64,000 nucleotides of DNA from Ruminococcaceae bacterium Marseille-P2935 (GCA_900104565.1 LT629951.1:640311-704310), one strand, 5' to 3'; positions 54,523 to 64,000 are shown, numbered from the stretch's first letter. Notes: generated by a model from the sequence alone, not told the origin. Made by a program: numbers and translations.

Positions 54523-55851
54523 TTATTCAATAACCCGTGCAGTTTCCCATTTATTGGAATGAAAGCGGATCATAAACATGATACCGCGGAATACCCAGTC
54601 AATGAACATGGCAATCCAAACGCTGAGCACGCCCAGGTGGAACAGAGAATGAATCAGGTAGCTGCATCCGATTCGGAACACCCACATGGAAATAATCGAG
54701 ATGATCATGGTGTATTTTACGTCCCCGGCGGCACGGAGCCCATTGGGAACTGTAAAGGCCATTGGCCAGATCATAGCGCAGGCTATGCTATGATAGAAGA
54801 TGATTTCTTCAGCGATCAGGGCTGTTTCACCGCTCATCTGGAAGATGGCTACCAGGACTGGGGCCAAAAGGGCAATCACCAAATTAAACACTGCCATGGC
54901 GCCGTAGGTGACGGCAGTCAGCTTTATGGTATACCGGCGTGCCTGTATGTAATCTTTTGCGCCCACACATTGCCCTACCACGGTAACAATGGAAAGCCCG
55001 ATTGCCATTCCTGGAATAATTGCAAAGTTGCATACCGAATTTGCTACAGCGTTTGCAGCGATTGCGACGGTACCCAAAGCGGCAACCAGCCCCTGCACCA
55101 AAATTTTACCTATCTGGAACATGCCGTTTTCCAACCCGTTTGGAATGCCGATTTTTAAAATATTCCGAATCATTTTCGGGTGTATGTCCAATGGGAGAAA
55201 ACGGTCTACATAAAGCTTATTATTATGGTTGCGCAGTAAAAACAAAATAGCTACAGCACCTACGACACGGGAAGTTAAGGTTGGAATTGCAGCACCCGCT
55301 ACCCCCATTTTTAAACCATAAATGCAGATTGCGTTGCCGCTAATGTTGATGGTGTTCATAATAATGGAGGTGAACATGGAAACCCGTGAGTTACCCATTG
55401 CACGGAAGAGTGCGGCGCCTGAGTTATAAATTGCAATAAACGGGTAGGAAAGCGCTGTCCAATAAAAATAAATTTGGCAGTTTTGCATGACGGCAGGTTC
55501 CACCTTGCCAAATAATAAGCTTAGAATTGCCCCGTTGGCGATGAGGCAGATGAGCATAACCACAGCGGACAAAAATGCTGTAGAGAGGATCAGTTGTTTA
55601 CCGGCAAGCCCGGCATTGTATTTATCTTCCCGGCCAAGATATTGAGACGAAACAATTGCACCACCGGTAGCCAAAGCCGCTAAAATATTGATTACCAGAA
55701 TATTTATCGTATCTACCAACGAAACGCCCGATACGGCTGCTTCCCCGATGCTGGCAACCATGATGGTATCCGCCATGCCAATGGTTACCGCCAGTATCTG
55801 TTCAATGATCAGTGGAATAATCAGCTTAACCAAGTCTTTTCGTGTAAACAT
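54523..55851 (-). CDS. MATE-family efflux transporter
   Basis: 442 residues, 12 membrane segments in two related halves. MADTIMVASIGEAAVSGVSL, GGAIVSSQYLG and NAVANSVCNFAIIPGMAIG are typical. Exports drugs or metabolites driven by Na+ or H+. The ATG at 55851 has AAGGAAGG upstream; the frame opens 90 bases earlier without a ribosome site. Substrate unknown. Confidence 0.93.
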   Translation of the reverse strand: MFTRKDLVKLIIPLIIEQILAVTIGMADTIMVASIGEAAVSGVSLVDTINILVINILAALATGGAIVSSQYLGREDKYNAGLAGKQLILSTAFLSAVVMLICLIANGAILSLLFGKVEPAVMQNCQIYFYWTALSYPFIAIYNSGAALFRAMGNSRVSMFTSIIMNTINISGNAICIYGLKMGVAGAAIPTLTSRVVGAVAILFLLRNHNNKLYVDRFLPLDIHPKMIRNILKIGIPNGLENGMFQIGKILVQGLVAALGTVAIAANAVANSVCNFAIIPGMAIGLSIVTVVGQCVGAKDYIQARRYTIKLTAVTYGAMAVFNLVIALLAPVLVAIFQMSGETALIAEEIIFYHSIACAMIWPMAFTVPNGLRAAGDVKYTMIISIISMWVFRIGCSYLIHSLFHLGVLSVWIAMFIDWVFRGIMFMIRFHSNKWETARVIE

Positions 55852-56262
55852 TCTATTTCCTTCCTTTGCCATAATAGTAATATATTGTACTTTTTTCCCA
55901 AAAATAGCAAGCCTTTTCGTATCAGGCACCGCCTTTTCCATGGAATCAATAAGGAAGGGAATGGAATCCTACGGGTTTTTGTCAGAAATGATTAACCGCT
56001 TACTTTTTTGATTGCGGGTACTGCATTGGGTTTTGAATTCGATGAAAACCGCGGCCGGATCTTACGTAGAACCGACCGCAAACCATACACTGAAATAGCG
56101 GATAAGAATTGTTTTCACCAGCGCTTTTGTAAAGCAGCAGGTTCCGGCCAAGCGGCTTTAGATTCTGGGTGCAGCAGCCGAAAAGCGGCCGGGCAGGTGT
56201 AAGCCGATGCATGGCGTAACCGCTTGTTTCAAAAAACCAGCGGGAAAAATGGTCCCCTTTTG
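55852..56262. other. Intergenic region, no gene seen
   Basis: About 410 bases. An 88-codon minus-strand frame here has no ribosome site, no known domain and atypical composition, so I leave it out. Confidence 0.45.
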
Positions 56263-56442
56263 TCATGACTTATGCCGGCGTCTGATCAGTTCTTTGCAAA
56301 AAAAGACAGAAAGCCCGGCAATTAAAGCAAGAACAGTGGCACAGACCCCTTTAAACACAAGGTCGCTTACTTCAAAGGAGGTTACAATTTGAGTGGGGCC
56401 GTCTGCTCCGCCAATGATGCCCACGGAATGTTTAGAGCGCAT
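56263..56442 (-). CDS. Small membrane peptide with GGADGPT motif
   Basis: 59 residues: SVGIIGGADGPTQIVTSFE, then one membrane segment (VFKGVCATVLALIAGLSVFF) and a basic tail. IGGADGPT is otherwise the signature of the beta subunit of sodium-pumping decarboxylases (OadB/GcdB), which is about 370 residues long. Here only the motif and one span remain. The ATG at 56442 has AGGAG ten bases upstream. Lies 52 bases after the alcohol dehydrogenase. Function unknown. Confidence 0.65.
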   Translation of the reverse strand: MRSKHSVGIIGGADGPTQIVTSFEVSDLVFKGVCATVLALIAGLSVFFCKELIRRRHKS

Positions 56443-56494
56443 AGGATTCATACTCCTTTTTTGTGTAATAGTTAAATTTTGCCCCTGATGCCGC

Positions 56495-57625
56495 CTATTC
56501 CAGTTTGTCACCGGGGCGATAGATAGAATACATGACCTTCCTGGCTTCCTCCACCGTATACCCTTCGGGGGAGCAGACAAAGTTTTTACAGCCGTCCCAG
56601 CGTTTCAGCAACGCTTCAATTTTGTCTTTGCTTAATTCAAAGGGGGTAAAGTTGTTAATACGGGTCAGAAATTCGCATATTTCTTCGCAACTAAGGCCTA
56701 ACGCCTGGAACAGCACAGCAGCCTTTTGGGGCATCAGCTTTTGGGAACGGCGTAAAAATTCCGGCATATATACAGTGCATGCACGCCCGTGTGTTACACC
56801 GTACTCTTCACTGAGGAAGTACCCCATGGGATGACAGAAAGCGGTGCCGTTGTGTGCCAGGGGAACTCCGGCATAAAGGGAACCATAAAACAGATTGGCC
56901 CGCTGGTCGGGGGTGATTTCGTTTTGCTCTTTTCCTTCAATCGCCCGCAAAGCGCCTAAAACCAACTGAGCGCCCCGAATGGCAAACAGGTCGGTTACTT
57001 CGTTGGCATTGCGGTTAAAGTAACATTCCACAGCGTGGGCAAAAGCGTCCAGCGCAGTAGAAACAGTAAAATTATAAGGCAGAGAATAGGTATATTTTGG
57101 GTCACAGTAAGCAATGGTACCATAGCAATAATCGTGAGCGATAGATTTTTTCTCGCCAGTTTCGTCGTTTGAGATAATCGCAAAAGGAGAAATTTCACTG
57201 CCTGTTCCGGCCGTGGTCCCTACAAATACAAGCGGCAGGGCCCCATTGGGGTAATGATATTGGTACAGCTCGGCACTTTCCATCGGGTTGCGGGCCAAAA
57301 TAGCCATGGCTTTTGCGGCGTCAAGAGGGGAGCCGCCGCCAATTGCAATAATAAAGTCGGCATTCCATTCCCGCGCTTTGGCAGCGCCTTTTTGACATAC
57401 CGAGGCATATGGGTTTTGCATGACTTCGTCAAACAGCTCGTATTCTATACTGCATTCCGTTAATGCAGCAATTACATCATCATAGGCTCCACAGCTTTTT
57501 GCACTGTGTTTTCCGGTTACAATCAGGGCGCGTTTCCCCAAAGGTTTCATCCAATGGCTATTTTGCCGGATACAATCAATACCGCCCACTACCCGTACCG
57601 GTAGATGAAGCATAAAATTGCTCAT
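56495..57625 (-). CDS. Iron-containing alcohol dehydrogenase
   Basis: 376 residues, group III. AIGGGSPLDAAKAMA binds NAD(P); the metal site is built from DAFAHAVE (Asp, His), AFCHPMGY and VTHGRA (His). TTAGTGSEIS is also typical. ATG after GGAGGTAACAATAATT. Reduces an aldehyde or oxidises an alcohol in fermentation; butanol, propanediol and lactaldehyde reductases share these motifs. Confidence 0.92.
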   Translation of the reverse strand: MSNFMLHLPVRVVGGIDCIRQNSHWMKPLGKRALIVTGKHSAKSCGAYDDVIAALTECSIEYELFDEVMQNPYASVCQKGAAKAREWNADFIIAIGGGSPLDAAKAMAILARNPMESAELYQYHYPNGALPLVFVGTTAGTGSEISPFAIISNDETGEKKSIAHDYCYGTIAYCDPKYTYSLPYNFTVSTALDAFAHAVECYFNRNANEVTDLFAIRGAQLVLGALRAIEGKEQNEITPDQRANLFYGSLYAGVPLAHNGTAFCHPMGYFLSEEYGVTHGRACTVYMPEFLRRSQKLMPQKAAVLFQALGLSCEEICEFLTRINNFTPFELSKDKIEALLKRWDGCKNFVCSPEGYTVEEARKVMYSIYRPGDKLE

Positions 57626-58179
57626 AATTATTGTTACCTCCAGACCAAACTTTCTATTGCGCTTTTATTGATACAATAGGCCGCCTGTTAAAAAATTTAT
57701 TGCTTTTTGAACAGAAACTAATGAATAAGAAGCTTACGCCTTTGCCTATAGACGAATCAATTACTTTATTTACAGTGGGGTTCATATGGTGTTTCTGCTT
57801 TTGGGGTACAGCTGTGGCCAAACCGTTTTCTTCCAAGCCTGGGAAGAACAGCTTTATATCAGGCGTTGATTCACCCTGTTCATTATAGAATAAATGCAAA
57901 ACTCAGTCAAGGACGAGAGAACAGGTTGTTTGTGCTGAGCAGGCGGTTGTGCTATACTATAACTGTTTAAAATAACCGTTCTCTGCAATCTGTTTTTTAA
58001 GGATTTCTGGCGGCTATTTACCCTTTAGGTGCAGGCACATCTTATATGATAGACAATAAAAAATAATCTATAAGGGTTTGCGGCATCCTGGCAGAAGTTT
58101 GTAAATTTTTACCCTCAGCCTGATGCGGAAAGCGAGTTTTTCCCTTTATAAAAATAACCTTATGCGGGAGGAATGCGGT
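57626..58179. other. Divergent intergenic region
   Basis: About 550 bases between the alcohol dehydrogenase and DUF3842. Frames on either strand lack ribosome sites. No RNA element recognised. Confidence 0.45.
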
Positions 58180-58584
58180 ATGAAAGTACTGGTAATTGAC
58201 GGCCAGGGTGGCGGTGTAGGAAGGGTGTTAGTAGAACAGCTGAAAACAGCCAGGCCGGACCTGGAGATAACCGCAGTTGGCACCAACGCATTGGCAACGG
58301 CGGCCATGCTGAAGGCCGGCGCCGGCGCCGGTGCTACTGGGGAAAATGCAGTAAAATACAATTGTGCCAGAACTGATGTGATTGCAGGTCCAATCGGGCT
58401 GATCTTTCCAAATTCCTTGTTGGGTGAAATAACGGTACAGATGGCAGCAGCAGTAAGCTGCAGCGATGCCCACAAGGTGCTTATTCCCCATGCAAAGTTT
58501 CATGCAAAAATTGTTGGTTTGCAGGAAAAGCCCCTTTCCCAATATATTGCCGAGGCGGTAGATGCCATCTGTGCGCTTGGCTGA
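58180..58584 (+). CDS. DUF3842 family protein
   Basis: 134 residues. MKVLVIDGQGGGVGRVLVEQ is a Rossmann-like start with GQGGG; ITAVGTNALATAAMLKAGA and DVIAGPIGLIFPNSLLGEIT are conserved in the family, which is common in Clostridia and has no known function to my knowledge. ATG at 58180 after GGGAGGAATGCGGT. Confidence 0.85.
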   Translation: MKVLVIDGQGGGVGRVLVEQLKTARPDLEITAVGTNALATAAMLKAGAGAGATGENAVKYNCARTDVIAGPIGLIFPNSLLGEITVQMAAAVSCSDAHKVLIPHAKFHAKIVGLQEKPLSQYIAEAVDAICALG

Positions 58585-59001
58585 AATACTGCCGGAAGAC
58601 GGGGCTTTGCATTAAGAGCGGCCCTTTTATCTATTTGTCAATAGCCATAACACCAGTTTAACTGGTGGTTTAAAGGAAGGGCCTTTTACTGTCGGATGTC
58701 TTTAAAACGCATCGCATCCCTTGATTGACCGCTGCTGTAAACAGGTGCGTTGCCATTGGGCAAGGTCCTGTTTATTTGTTGGATTGCTTTTTCGTATTTC
58801 GCTTCGTTCGACGCTTAAAGTGAAAGCTTTATTACGAAATACTTCCTCCGTCAGAGATCAGAAGGCTTGTAAACGTAATAAAAGGCACAGTTACTTAGGT
58901 AACTGTGCCTTTTCAATGCACTTTTGCAAAATTTATTTCCCGGTGAGGTGGGAAATAAAGCAAAAAATTTTAAAAGTTGTTTTTGCGTATAATTGCCACT
59001 C
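58585..59001. other. Convergent intergenic region with terminators
   Basis: No gene. Holds CACCAGT/ACTGGTG (58651-58667) inside the larger GGCCC...GGGCC pairing (about 58620-58683), and the terminator at 58880-58913. Confidence 0.55.
58880..58913. terminator. Bidirectional terminator
   Basis: AAAAGGCACAGTTAC, short loop, and its complement, with T or A runs on each side. Closes the DUF3795-to-ACT minus-strand cluster. Confidence 0.8.
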
Positions 59002-59415
59002 TTATTTTTTAAATATTGTGTTACATTCGCTGCAGCGGGAATCATGCAAAGAGATTACCCCACCGCAGACAGGACAGCGAAAAGTAACAGCCTGTTCCTT
59101 CATAAACGCAGACAGCCCCTTTTCTTTTACAGTGCAGCCGTTATGTATTAAGCCGCAGCGATAGCGGGTCCGGTAGCTTCTGTCCAGGTTTTTGACCTGT
59201 TTACAGGGAAACTGCGGGCATTCGTAGCAATAAGTTAACGCTGCTTTTTGTACACAGTCCTTTATGGCGCAGTGTCGGCAGTGGCCGGGTTTCTTGTTAT
59301 CTTTTATTAGGCAGCCGGTGCAGGCCTTTTTCGGTGACAGGTGTTTATAGCAAACCTGGCAATTCATGCCGCAGGGGGCAAACAACACAGGATCAATTTT
59401 ACCTGGCATTTTCAT
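59002..59415 (-). CDS. DUF3795 Cys-rich zinc-binding protein
   Basis: 137 residues with about 17 cysteines. FAPCGMNCQVC, ACTGCL, HCRHCAIKDC and YCYECPQFPC form the DUF3795 body; a C-terminal zinc ribbon follows (FRCPVCGGVI ... DSRCSECN). Probably a metal-binding protein of unknown job. Five bases from the phosphoesterase gene, so one operon. Confidence 0.85.
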   Translation of the reverse strand: MKMPGKIDPVLFAPCGMNCQVCYKHLSPKKACTGCLIKDNKKPGHCRHCAIKDCVQKAALTYCYECPQFPCKQVKNLDRSYRTRYRCGLIHNGCTVKEKGLSAFMKEQAVTFRCPVCGGVISLHDSRCSECNTIFKK

Positions 59416-59420
59416 AACGT

Positions 59421-60290
59421 TTACTCCGCCGATTCCGGATACAAAATAACGTGCACCACCTGAGGGCGGTTATTCAGTCTAAACGGCATGGTGCTGGGGC
59501 CAAGCCCCCGGCTGACAACCAGTTTAGGATGATCACCATATACGCCGCAGGTGTACAAAGGAAGAACCCCCTGCTGCGGGGCAAAAAGGGGGCCAAGCTT
59601 TGGTATAATCCATTGGCCGCCATGAGCATGGCCCGAGAACATTAGATCAAAATCAAAATTGCAGTAGGATTCCTCACCTTTTAATGCAAACTTCTGCGGA
59701 AAATGCGAAAGCACAATGCGAACCCCGTCCAGCCCTTCCAGTTCTTTCAGCTTTTTGGTGCGGTAGCCGCGCAGCGGGTCGGTAAAATGAGTGTTGTCCC
59801 GATAAATCCGTCCCAGGCGTTCTTCCAGTCCCAGGATGTGAAACGAGGATCCTTTTATTTCACAAGAAGCAATGCGGTTATCTAAAACCATGGTGCCGGT
59901 CTCGGCAATTTCTTCCATCAGGCTGTCAAAACAATTGAGCCGGTGCTCGTGGTTGCCGGTGATGTAATATACCGGACAGACCCCTGTGAGCAGGGTGAGA
60001 AAGTTGATCAGGTCAGGAATATGGCGGCCGGTATCATCCACAAAATCACCGGTAATTACGACAAAGTCGGGGTGTTCGTCAATAATAACCCTTAAAAGGT
60101 CGGTATTGCTCAGACCAAACTGCTTGCTGTGCAGGTCGGACAGATGAATAACATGCACTGCGCTGGAAACTTTGGCCGGAATAGGGTAACGGTCAACCGT
60201 AAGAACACTGTTTTGATTGTGATAGAACGCATAGGCTGCGGCTCCAGCGGCCCCAGCAGCCAGTAGTTTTAACGCTGTCGATCGTTTCAT
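59421..60290 (-). CDS. Membrane-anchored metallophosphoesterase
   Basis: 289 residues. An N-terminal hydrophobic segment (ALKLLAAGAAGAAAYAFY) is an anchor or signal. Calcineurin-type motifs: HLSDLHS, ITGDFVDD, ITGNHEHR, LSHFPQ, SGHAHGGQW; all metal ligands present. YaeI-like, acting on phosphoesters at the membrane surface. The ATG at 60290 has AGGTG overlapping the upstream stop; the GTG at 60299 is rejected. Confidence 0.9.
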   Translation of the reverse strand: MKRSTALKLLAAGAAGAAAYAFYHNQNSVLTVDRYPIPAKVSSAVHVIHLSDLHSKQFGLSNTDLLRVIIDEHPDFVVITGDFVDDTGRHIPDLINFLTLLTGVCPVYYITGNHEHRLNCFDSLMEEIAETGTMVLDNRIASCEIKGSSFHILGLEERLGRIYRDNTHFTDPLRGYRTKKLKELEGLDGVRIVLSHFPQKFALKGEESYCNFDFDLMFSGHAHGGQWIIPKLGPLFAPQQGVLPLYTCGVYGDHPKLVVSRGLGPSTMPFRLNNRPQVVHVILYPESAE

Positions 60291-60299
60291 GGTGTTCAC

Positions 60300-61655
60300 C
60301 TAGTTTTTCAAGCTTTGCAGCGGAGCAGGAATATGCCCACCCCGGGCAATAAATTTAGCAGGGGAGAAGGTGCTTACCTTCATGACCGGGCCGTAACCCA
60401 GCAGTCCGCCAAAGTTCAAATCCTCGCCAACGGTTTTGCCAATAGCGGGGATCAGGCGCACGGCGGTGGTTTTATAGTTCACCATACCAATAGCCGCCTC
60501 ATCTGCTATAATACCCGAAATTGTTTCGGGGGTGGTATCTCCGGGAATCATAATCATATCAAGCCCTACCGAGCAGACAGCTGTCATAGCCTCTAGTTTT
60601 TCTAAACTCAAAGAACCGCAGCGGGCAGCGTCAATCATACCGGCGTCCTCACTGACCGGAATAAAGGCGCCCGAAAGACCGCCAACAGTGGAGGAAGCCA
60701 TGACCCCGCCTTTTTTCACTGCGTCGTTCAGCAGCGCCAGTGCAGCTGTGGTACCGGGCCCGCCGCAGCTTTCCAGTCCCATTTCTTCCAAAATATGAGC
60801 GACTGAATCACCTATTGCCGGGGTAGGGGCAAGGGAAAGGTCTACAATGCCAAAAGGAACACCCAGCCGGCGGGAGGCTTCGCTGCCGACCAACTGGCCC
60901 ATGCGGGTGATTTTAAAGGCAGTTTTTTTGATGATATCCGCCACTTCGTTTAAAGGAACGTCAGGATGCTTGGCCACTGCCGCACGTACAACGCCAGGGC
61001 CCGAAACCCCTACGTTAATAACACAGTCGGGTTCACCGGGGCCGTGGAACGCCCCCGCCATGAACGGGTTGTCCTCGGGTGCGTTGCAGAATACCACCAG
61101 CTTGGCGGCGCCAATGCACTGGCGGTCTGCGGTCAATTCGGCGCACTGCTTAATTACCTTACCCATCATTCGCACCGCATCCATATTAATGCCTGCCTTG
61201 GTGGTGCCAATATTTACCGAAGAGCAGACCTGGTCGGTTTCGCACAAAGCCTGCGGAATAGAGCGGATCAGCGCTTCGTCCCCGGCCGAAAAGCCTTTAT
61301 GCACCAATGCCGAGTAACCGCCGATAAAGTTTACGCCAACCTCTTTCGAAATTTTATCCAGGGTTCTGGCATAAGCTACCGGGTCGCCGCCGCTGGCTCC
61401 TGCCAGCATGGCGATAGGCGTTACCGAAATGCGCTTGTTAATAATGGGGATGCCATACTGTTTTTCAATCTCCTCGCCGGTTTTTACCAGGTCTTTGGCA
61501 CAACGGCCAATTTTATCGTAAACCTTTTGGCAGGAACGGGTAAGGTCGCTGTCGGCACAATCCAATAAGGAAATCCCCATGGTAATGGTACGAATATCCA
61601 GGTTTTCGTCCTGGATCATGGTAATGGTTTCGAGAATATCTCTGCTGTTTATCAT
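60300..61655 (-). CDS. PFL family protein (UPF0210/DUF711)
   Basis: 451 residues. [20 protein letters not shown] at the start, then [24 protein letters not shown] and [20 protein letters not shown], all family hallmarks. The fold resembles pyruvate formate-lyase but lacks a glycyl-radical motif (RVxGY); the activity is unknown. ATG at 61655 after GGAGG. It forms a conserved pair with the ACT protein upstream. Confidence 0.92.
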   Translation of the reverse strand: MINSRDILETITMIQDENLDIRTITMGISLLDCADSDLTRSCQKVYDKIGRCAKDLVKTGEEIEKQYGIPIINKRISVTPIAMLAGASGGDPVAYARTLDKISKEVGVNFIGGYSALVHKGFSAGDEALIRSIPQALCETDQVCSSVNIGTTKAGINMDAVRMMGKVIKQCAELTADRQCIGAAKLVVFCNAPEDNPFMAGAFHGPGEPDCVINVGVSGPGVVRAAVAKHPDVPLNEVADIIKKTAFKITRMGQLVGSEASRRLGVPFGIVDLSLAPTPAIGDSVAHILEEMGLESCGGPGTTAALALLNDAVKKGGVMASSTVGGLSGAFIPVSEDAGMIDAARCGSLSLEKLEAMTAVCSVGLDMIMIPGDTTPETISGIIADEAAIGMVNYKTTAVRLIPAIGKTVGEDLNFGGLLGYGPVMKVSTFSPAKFIARGGHIPAPLQSLKN

Positions 61656-61824
61656 TACAACCTCCAAAAATTCAGGGAGTAGTGGTCAGGGTTTATTGAA
61701 AAATAGAAAATAGAACGGATATTGGTTTAAGGCGACCGGCTGCAAATTTATTAGAAAACTTGATTTGTTCCAGCTTTTTATGCAACAGCCAGCCTGCAGA
61801 ACAAAGAGCGATTTTTGCTCTGCA

Positions 61825-62094
61825 TTAAATGCGATGCATGGAATTGAAGATATCCTCGTGCATGACGTGAATCTGTAAGCCCATTTCTTTGCCAATATAA
61901 GCCATTTGATCGGCCAGCTGGGTGAAGGGGCAGTTCATACCCGAAATATCGACCAGCATAATCATGGCGAACAAATCCTGCAAAACGGACTGTGTCACTT
62001 CAATAATGTTTACATTTGTTTTTGAACACTGGTCGGCTACTTTTGCCAAAATGCCCACCATGTCCTTGCCAATAACGGTAACTACTGCTTTCAT
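61825..62094 (-). CDS. ACT domain protein (UPF0237)
   Basis: 89 residues. MKAVVTVIGKDMVGILAKVA starts a single ACT domain, a small-molecule (often amino acid) binding fold. Paired with the PFL gene, as in many Firmicutes and archaea, probably as its regulatory partner. The GGAG six bases before the ATG belongs to the tandem repeat that starts at 62099. In-frame codons further upstream are repeat sequence. Confidence 0.9.
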   Translation of the reverse strand: MKAVVTVIGKDMVGILAKVADQCSKTNVNIIEVTQSVLQDLFAMIMLVDISGMNCPFTQLADQMAYIGKEMGLQIHVMHEDIFNSMHRI

Positions 62095-62098
62095 AAAA

Positions 62099-62716
62099 TG
62101 CTCCATTCCGCCGCTTCGCGTCGGCATAAAACGTAATTTAAAATAGGTGCTCTTACCACGCGAAGCAAAGGGATGATAAGAGCATTTTTGTGCATGAGGG
62201 CGGCAGTGAGCAAAGCGAGCGAATCGCCTTGCGCATCGCTCTGCGAGTGCAGTTTGAAATGGAATTTCAAACTTTGCTCTATTCCGCCGCTTCGCGTCGG
62301 CATAAAACGTAATTTAAAATAAGGTGCTCTTACCACGCGAAGCAAAGGGATGATAAGAGCATTTTTGTGCATGAGGGCGGCAGTGAGCAAAGCGAGCGAA
62401 TCGCCCTGCGCATCGCTCTGCGAGTGCAGTTTGAAATGGAATTTCAAACTTTGCTCCATTCCGCCGCTTCGCGTCGGCATAAAACGTAATTTAAAATAGG
62501 TGCTCTTACCACGCGAAGCAAAGGGATGATAAGAGCATTTTTGTGCATGAGGGCGGCAGTGAGCAAAGCGAGCGAATCGCCTTGCGCATCGCTCTGCGAG
62601 TGCAGTTTGAAATGGAATTTCAAACTTTGCTCTATTCCGCCGCTTCGCGTCGGCATAAAACGTAATTTAAAATAGGTGCTCTTACCACGCGAAGCAAAGG
62701 GATGATAAGAGCATTT
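62099..62716. repeat. Tandem repeat array, 3.5 copies of about 176 bases
   Basis: Units begin at 62099, 62275, 62452 and 62628 with TGCTC(C/T)ATTCCGCCGCTT; the fourth stops at 62716. Copies are nearly identical, differing by a few bases and one single-base length change. Each holds GCTCTTA...TAAGAGC and TTTGAAAT/ATTTCAAA hairpin arms. There is no spacer diversity, so not CRISPR. Frames read through it (repeated PTRSGGIEQSLKFHFK) are artefacts. 62717-62858 holds GCCTCCCGCAGGAGGC and no gene. Confidence 0.9.
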
Positions 62717-62858
62717 TGGCCTCCCGCAGGAGGCTGTCTCGAGGCGTACTTCTTGCTTAACACCGTACAAGCCCCAGTGAGCTTTTCCAGTGCAACTTGA
62801 GCTATGGCTAAGCTTTTCATGCAAAAAGCGCCGGGGCAATTATATAATAGAATAGCTG

Positions 62859-64000
62859 TTAAGGTGAAAAGGTTTCAATCTGATCAATCTCCTCTAAAAA
62901 AATCCGAGGCGAAAGGTCGGAAGGAACATAGAATTCCTGGTTGTTTAAATGGACAGGAAAGATAATTGCACTGTCAGGCGAGCAGCTGCGCTTAAACTGG
63001 CTCAGGAAGAAACGGCGGACAAATAATTTAAGCTTATCCTTAATCTCTTCCGGTTCGATCTGCCCGGCAAACGCAATGCATGCGTAATAATATACTTTAG
63101 ACGGCCGGAAATGGCAGTGTACCAGGTAAAACAAGAAGAAGTCATGCAGTTCATAGCTGCCCAGAATCTGTTCGGTCTTCTGCGAAATCTGTCCCGAAGA
63201 ATCTGGCGGCAGCAGTTCGGGGGAAACAGGGGTATCCAAAATATCGTAAAGGGTTTCGGTCGCACTGCTTAACAGCTGCATGCCGCAAACATAATCTACC
63301 ACCCGGCGCACCATGGTTTTGGTTAAACAGATGTTGACATTGTAATTTGCAATATGGTCGCCGGCAAAGGTGCTCCAGCCCAGTGCAGCTTCAGAAAGAT
63401 CCCCCGTGCCCAGCACCAAAGCTTTTTCCTTGTTGGCAAGGTCCAGCAGAATCTGGGCACGCTCCCTGGCCTGTGCATTTTCGTAGGTTACATCGTGTTC
63501 GGCCGCACTGTGGCCTATATCCTCAAAATGCTGCAGTACAGCCTGTTTAATTGAAATATCCCGGCTGTCCGCCCCAAGGGCTTCCAGCAGGGCAAGTGCG
63601 TTAAAATAGGTGCGGTCGGTGGTGCCAAAGCCCGGCATGGTTACGCCGATTAAATTGGTACGGGGCAGTTCCAGTGCGTCCAGAGCTTTTGCGGCCACCA
63701 GCAGGCAAAGTGTGGAATCCAGCCCTCCCGATACCCCAAGCACCAGCTTTTTGATGCCTGTATTCTGCAGCCGGGCGGTTAAAGAACGAATTTGAAGATC
63801 AAACAGCTCTTCCAGCAACTGATTCGCCTCGGTTTCATCTGCGGGCAGGTAGGGGTTTTTACGTACGGGGCGCAAAATTCCACGCTTTCTTCCCTGAGGG
63901 ATGGCATGGAAAAAAGGCTCTTTCCCGCCAGAAAGTGCTTTGTGGCAGCGTATGATATCACAATCCAAATCTCGAATCATGGAAAAACTGTCATAATCCC
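62859..64000 (-). CDS. nadE: NAD+ synthetase, glutamine-dependent, N-terminal part outside window
   Basis: The frame is open to the window end; 380 codons are visible. P-loop GVSGGLDSTLCLL, GFGTTDRTYFNALALLEALG, GTGDLSEAALGWSTFAGDHI (conserved catalytic region) and YELHDFFLFYLVHCHF are of the two-domain type. The nitrilase-like glutaminase domain must lie beyond position 64000. Amidates deamido-NAD with ATP in the last step of NAD synthesis. The Met at 63980 is probably internal. Confidence 0.93.
   Translation of the reverse strand, partial: DYDSFSMIRDLDCDIIRCHKALSGGKEPFFHAIPQGRKRGILRPVRKNPYLPADETEANQLLEELFDLQIRSLTARLQNTGIKKLVLGVSGGLDSTLCLLVAAKALDALELPRTNLIGVTMPGFGTTDRTYFNALALLEALGADSRDISIKQAVLQHFEDIGHSAAEHDVTYENAQARERAQILLDLANKEKALVLGTGDLSEAALGWSTFAGDHIANYNVNICLTKTMVRRVVDYVCGMQLLSSATETLYDILDTPVSPELLPPDSSGQISQKTEQILGSYELHDFFLFYLVHCHFRPSKVYYYACIAFAGQIEPEEIKDKLKLFVRRFFLSQFKRSCSPDSAIIFPVHLNNQEFYVPSDLSPRIFLEEIDQIETFSP

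Noticed and set aside
56000..56266. 88-codon minus-strand frame between the MATE gene and the small membrane peptide
   Set aside because: No start signal and no conserved features; composition unlike neighbours.
62099..62716. Possible CRISPR array
   Set aside because: Whole 176-base units repeat with no short direct repeat and no unique spacers, and no cas genes are near.
62091..62839. Overlapping minus-strand frames with repeated PTRSGGIEQSLKFHFK peptide
   Set aside because: They are the tandem repeat read in one frame; there is no ribosome site and no domain.

Overview
The window looks like a chromosome segment of a spore-forming, anaerobic Clostridia (Oscillospiraceae/Ruminococcaceae type, probably from the gut). 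The spoIIAA-spoIIAB-sigF operon, DUF3842, DUF3795 and PFL/DUF711 proteins, AGGAGG-type ribosome sites and sigma-A promoters all point that way. This placement is inferred from gene content, not from a database search.

Left host part (1-18422): an arginine operon on the minus strand (argC-argJ-argB-argD, with argD cut by the window edge), an alpha/beta hydrolase, valS, folC, the sporulation sigma-F operon, an ECF sigma factor with a membrane partner, an exported protein with SLH-like repeats, and guaA.

Middle part (18423-48607): two related but diverged integrative elements sit head to tail at the 3' end of guaA. The guaA terminal sequence (GAATGGGAATGA and close variants, coding Glu-Trp-Glu-stop) occurs three times, at 18411, 33752 and 48596, and brackets the two elements. 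Both share one backbone in the same order: terminator, minus-strand XRE repressor, divergent operator/promoter, small leader ORF, excisionase, tyrosine recombinase, ribbon-helix-helix protein, RepA-like AAA ATPase, inverted nonamer repeats, a cascade of small hairpins, DUF6061, and an XRE regulator. Each then carries its own defence cargo. Element 1 has an Mrr-type nuclease, a type I restriction-modification (RM) system with a split hsdM and an hsdS fused to a Panacea-like domain, a YgjP/DUF45 metallopeptidase and a small acidic protein. Element 2 has an unrelated type I system with two small unknown genes between hsdS and hsdR, ending in a 913-residue protein that joins an RloC/PrrC-like ATPase-nuclease to a complete LexA/CI-like S24 self-cleavage domain. 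That fusion is the most striking find. No relaxase, conjugation or phage structural gene is seen in either element. Just past the last att copy lies a 138-base ghost of a third element's left end.

Right host part (48746-64000): a PutP-like sodium symporter, a GGDEF protein, a TetR regulator with an antiporter, a MATE pump, an iron alcohol dehydrogenase with a small GADGPT-motif membrane peptide, DUF3842, DUF3795, a metallophosphoesterase, a PFL/DUF711 protein with its ACT-domain partner, a 3.5-copy tandem repeat, and the synthetase half of nadE running off the end. A decayed copy of the tandem-repeat unit lies upstream of argJ; in both places the end of the unit forms the ribosome site of the next gene.
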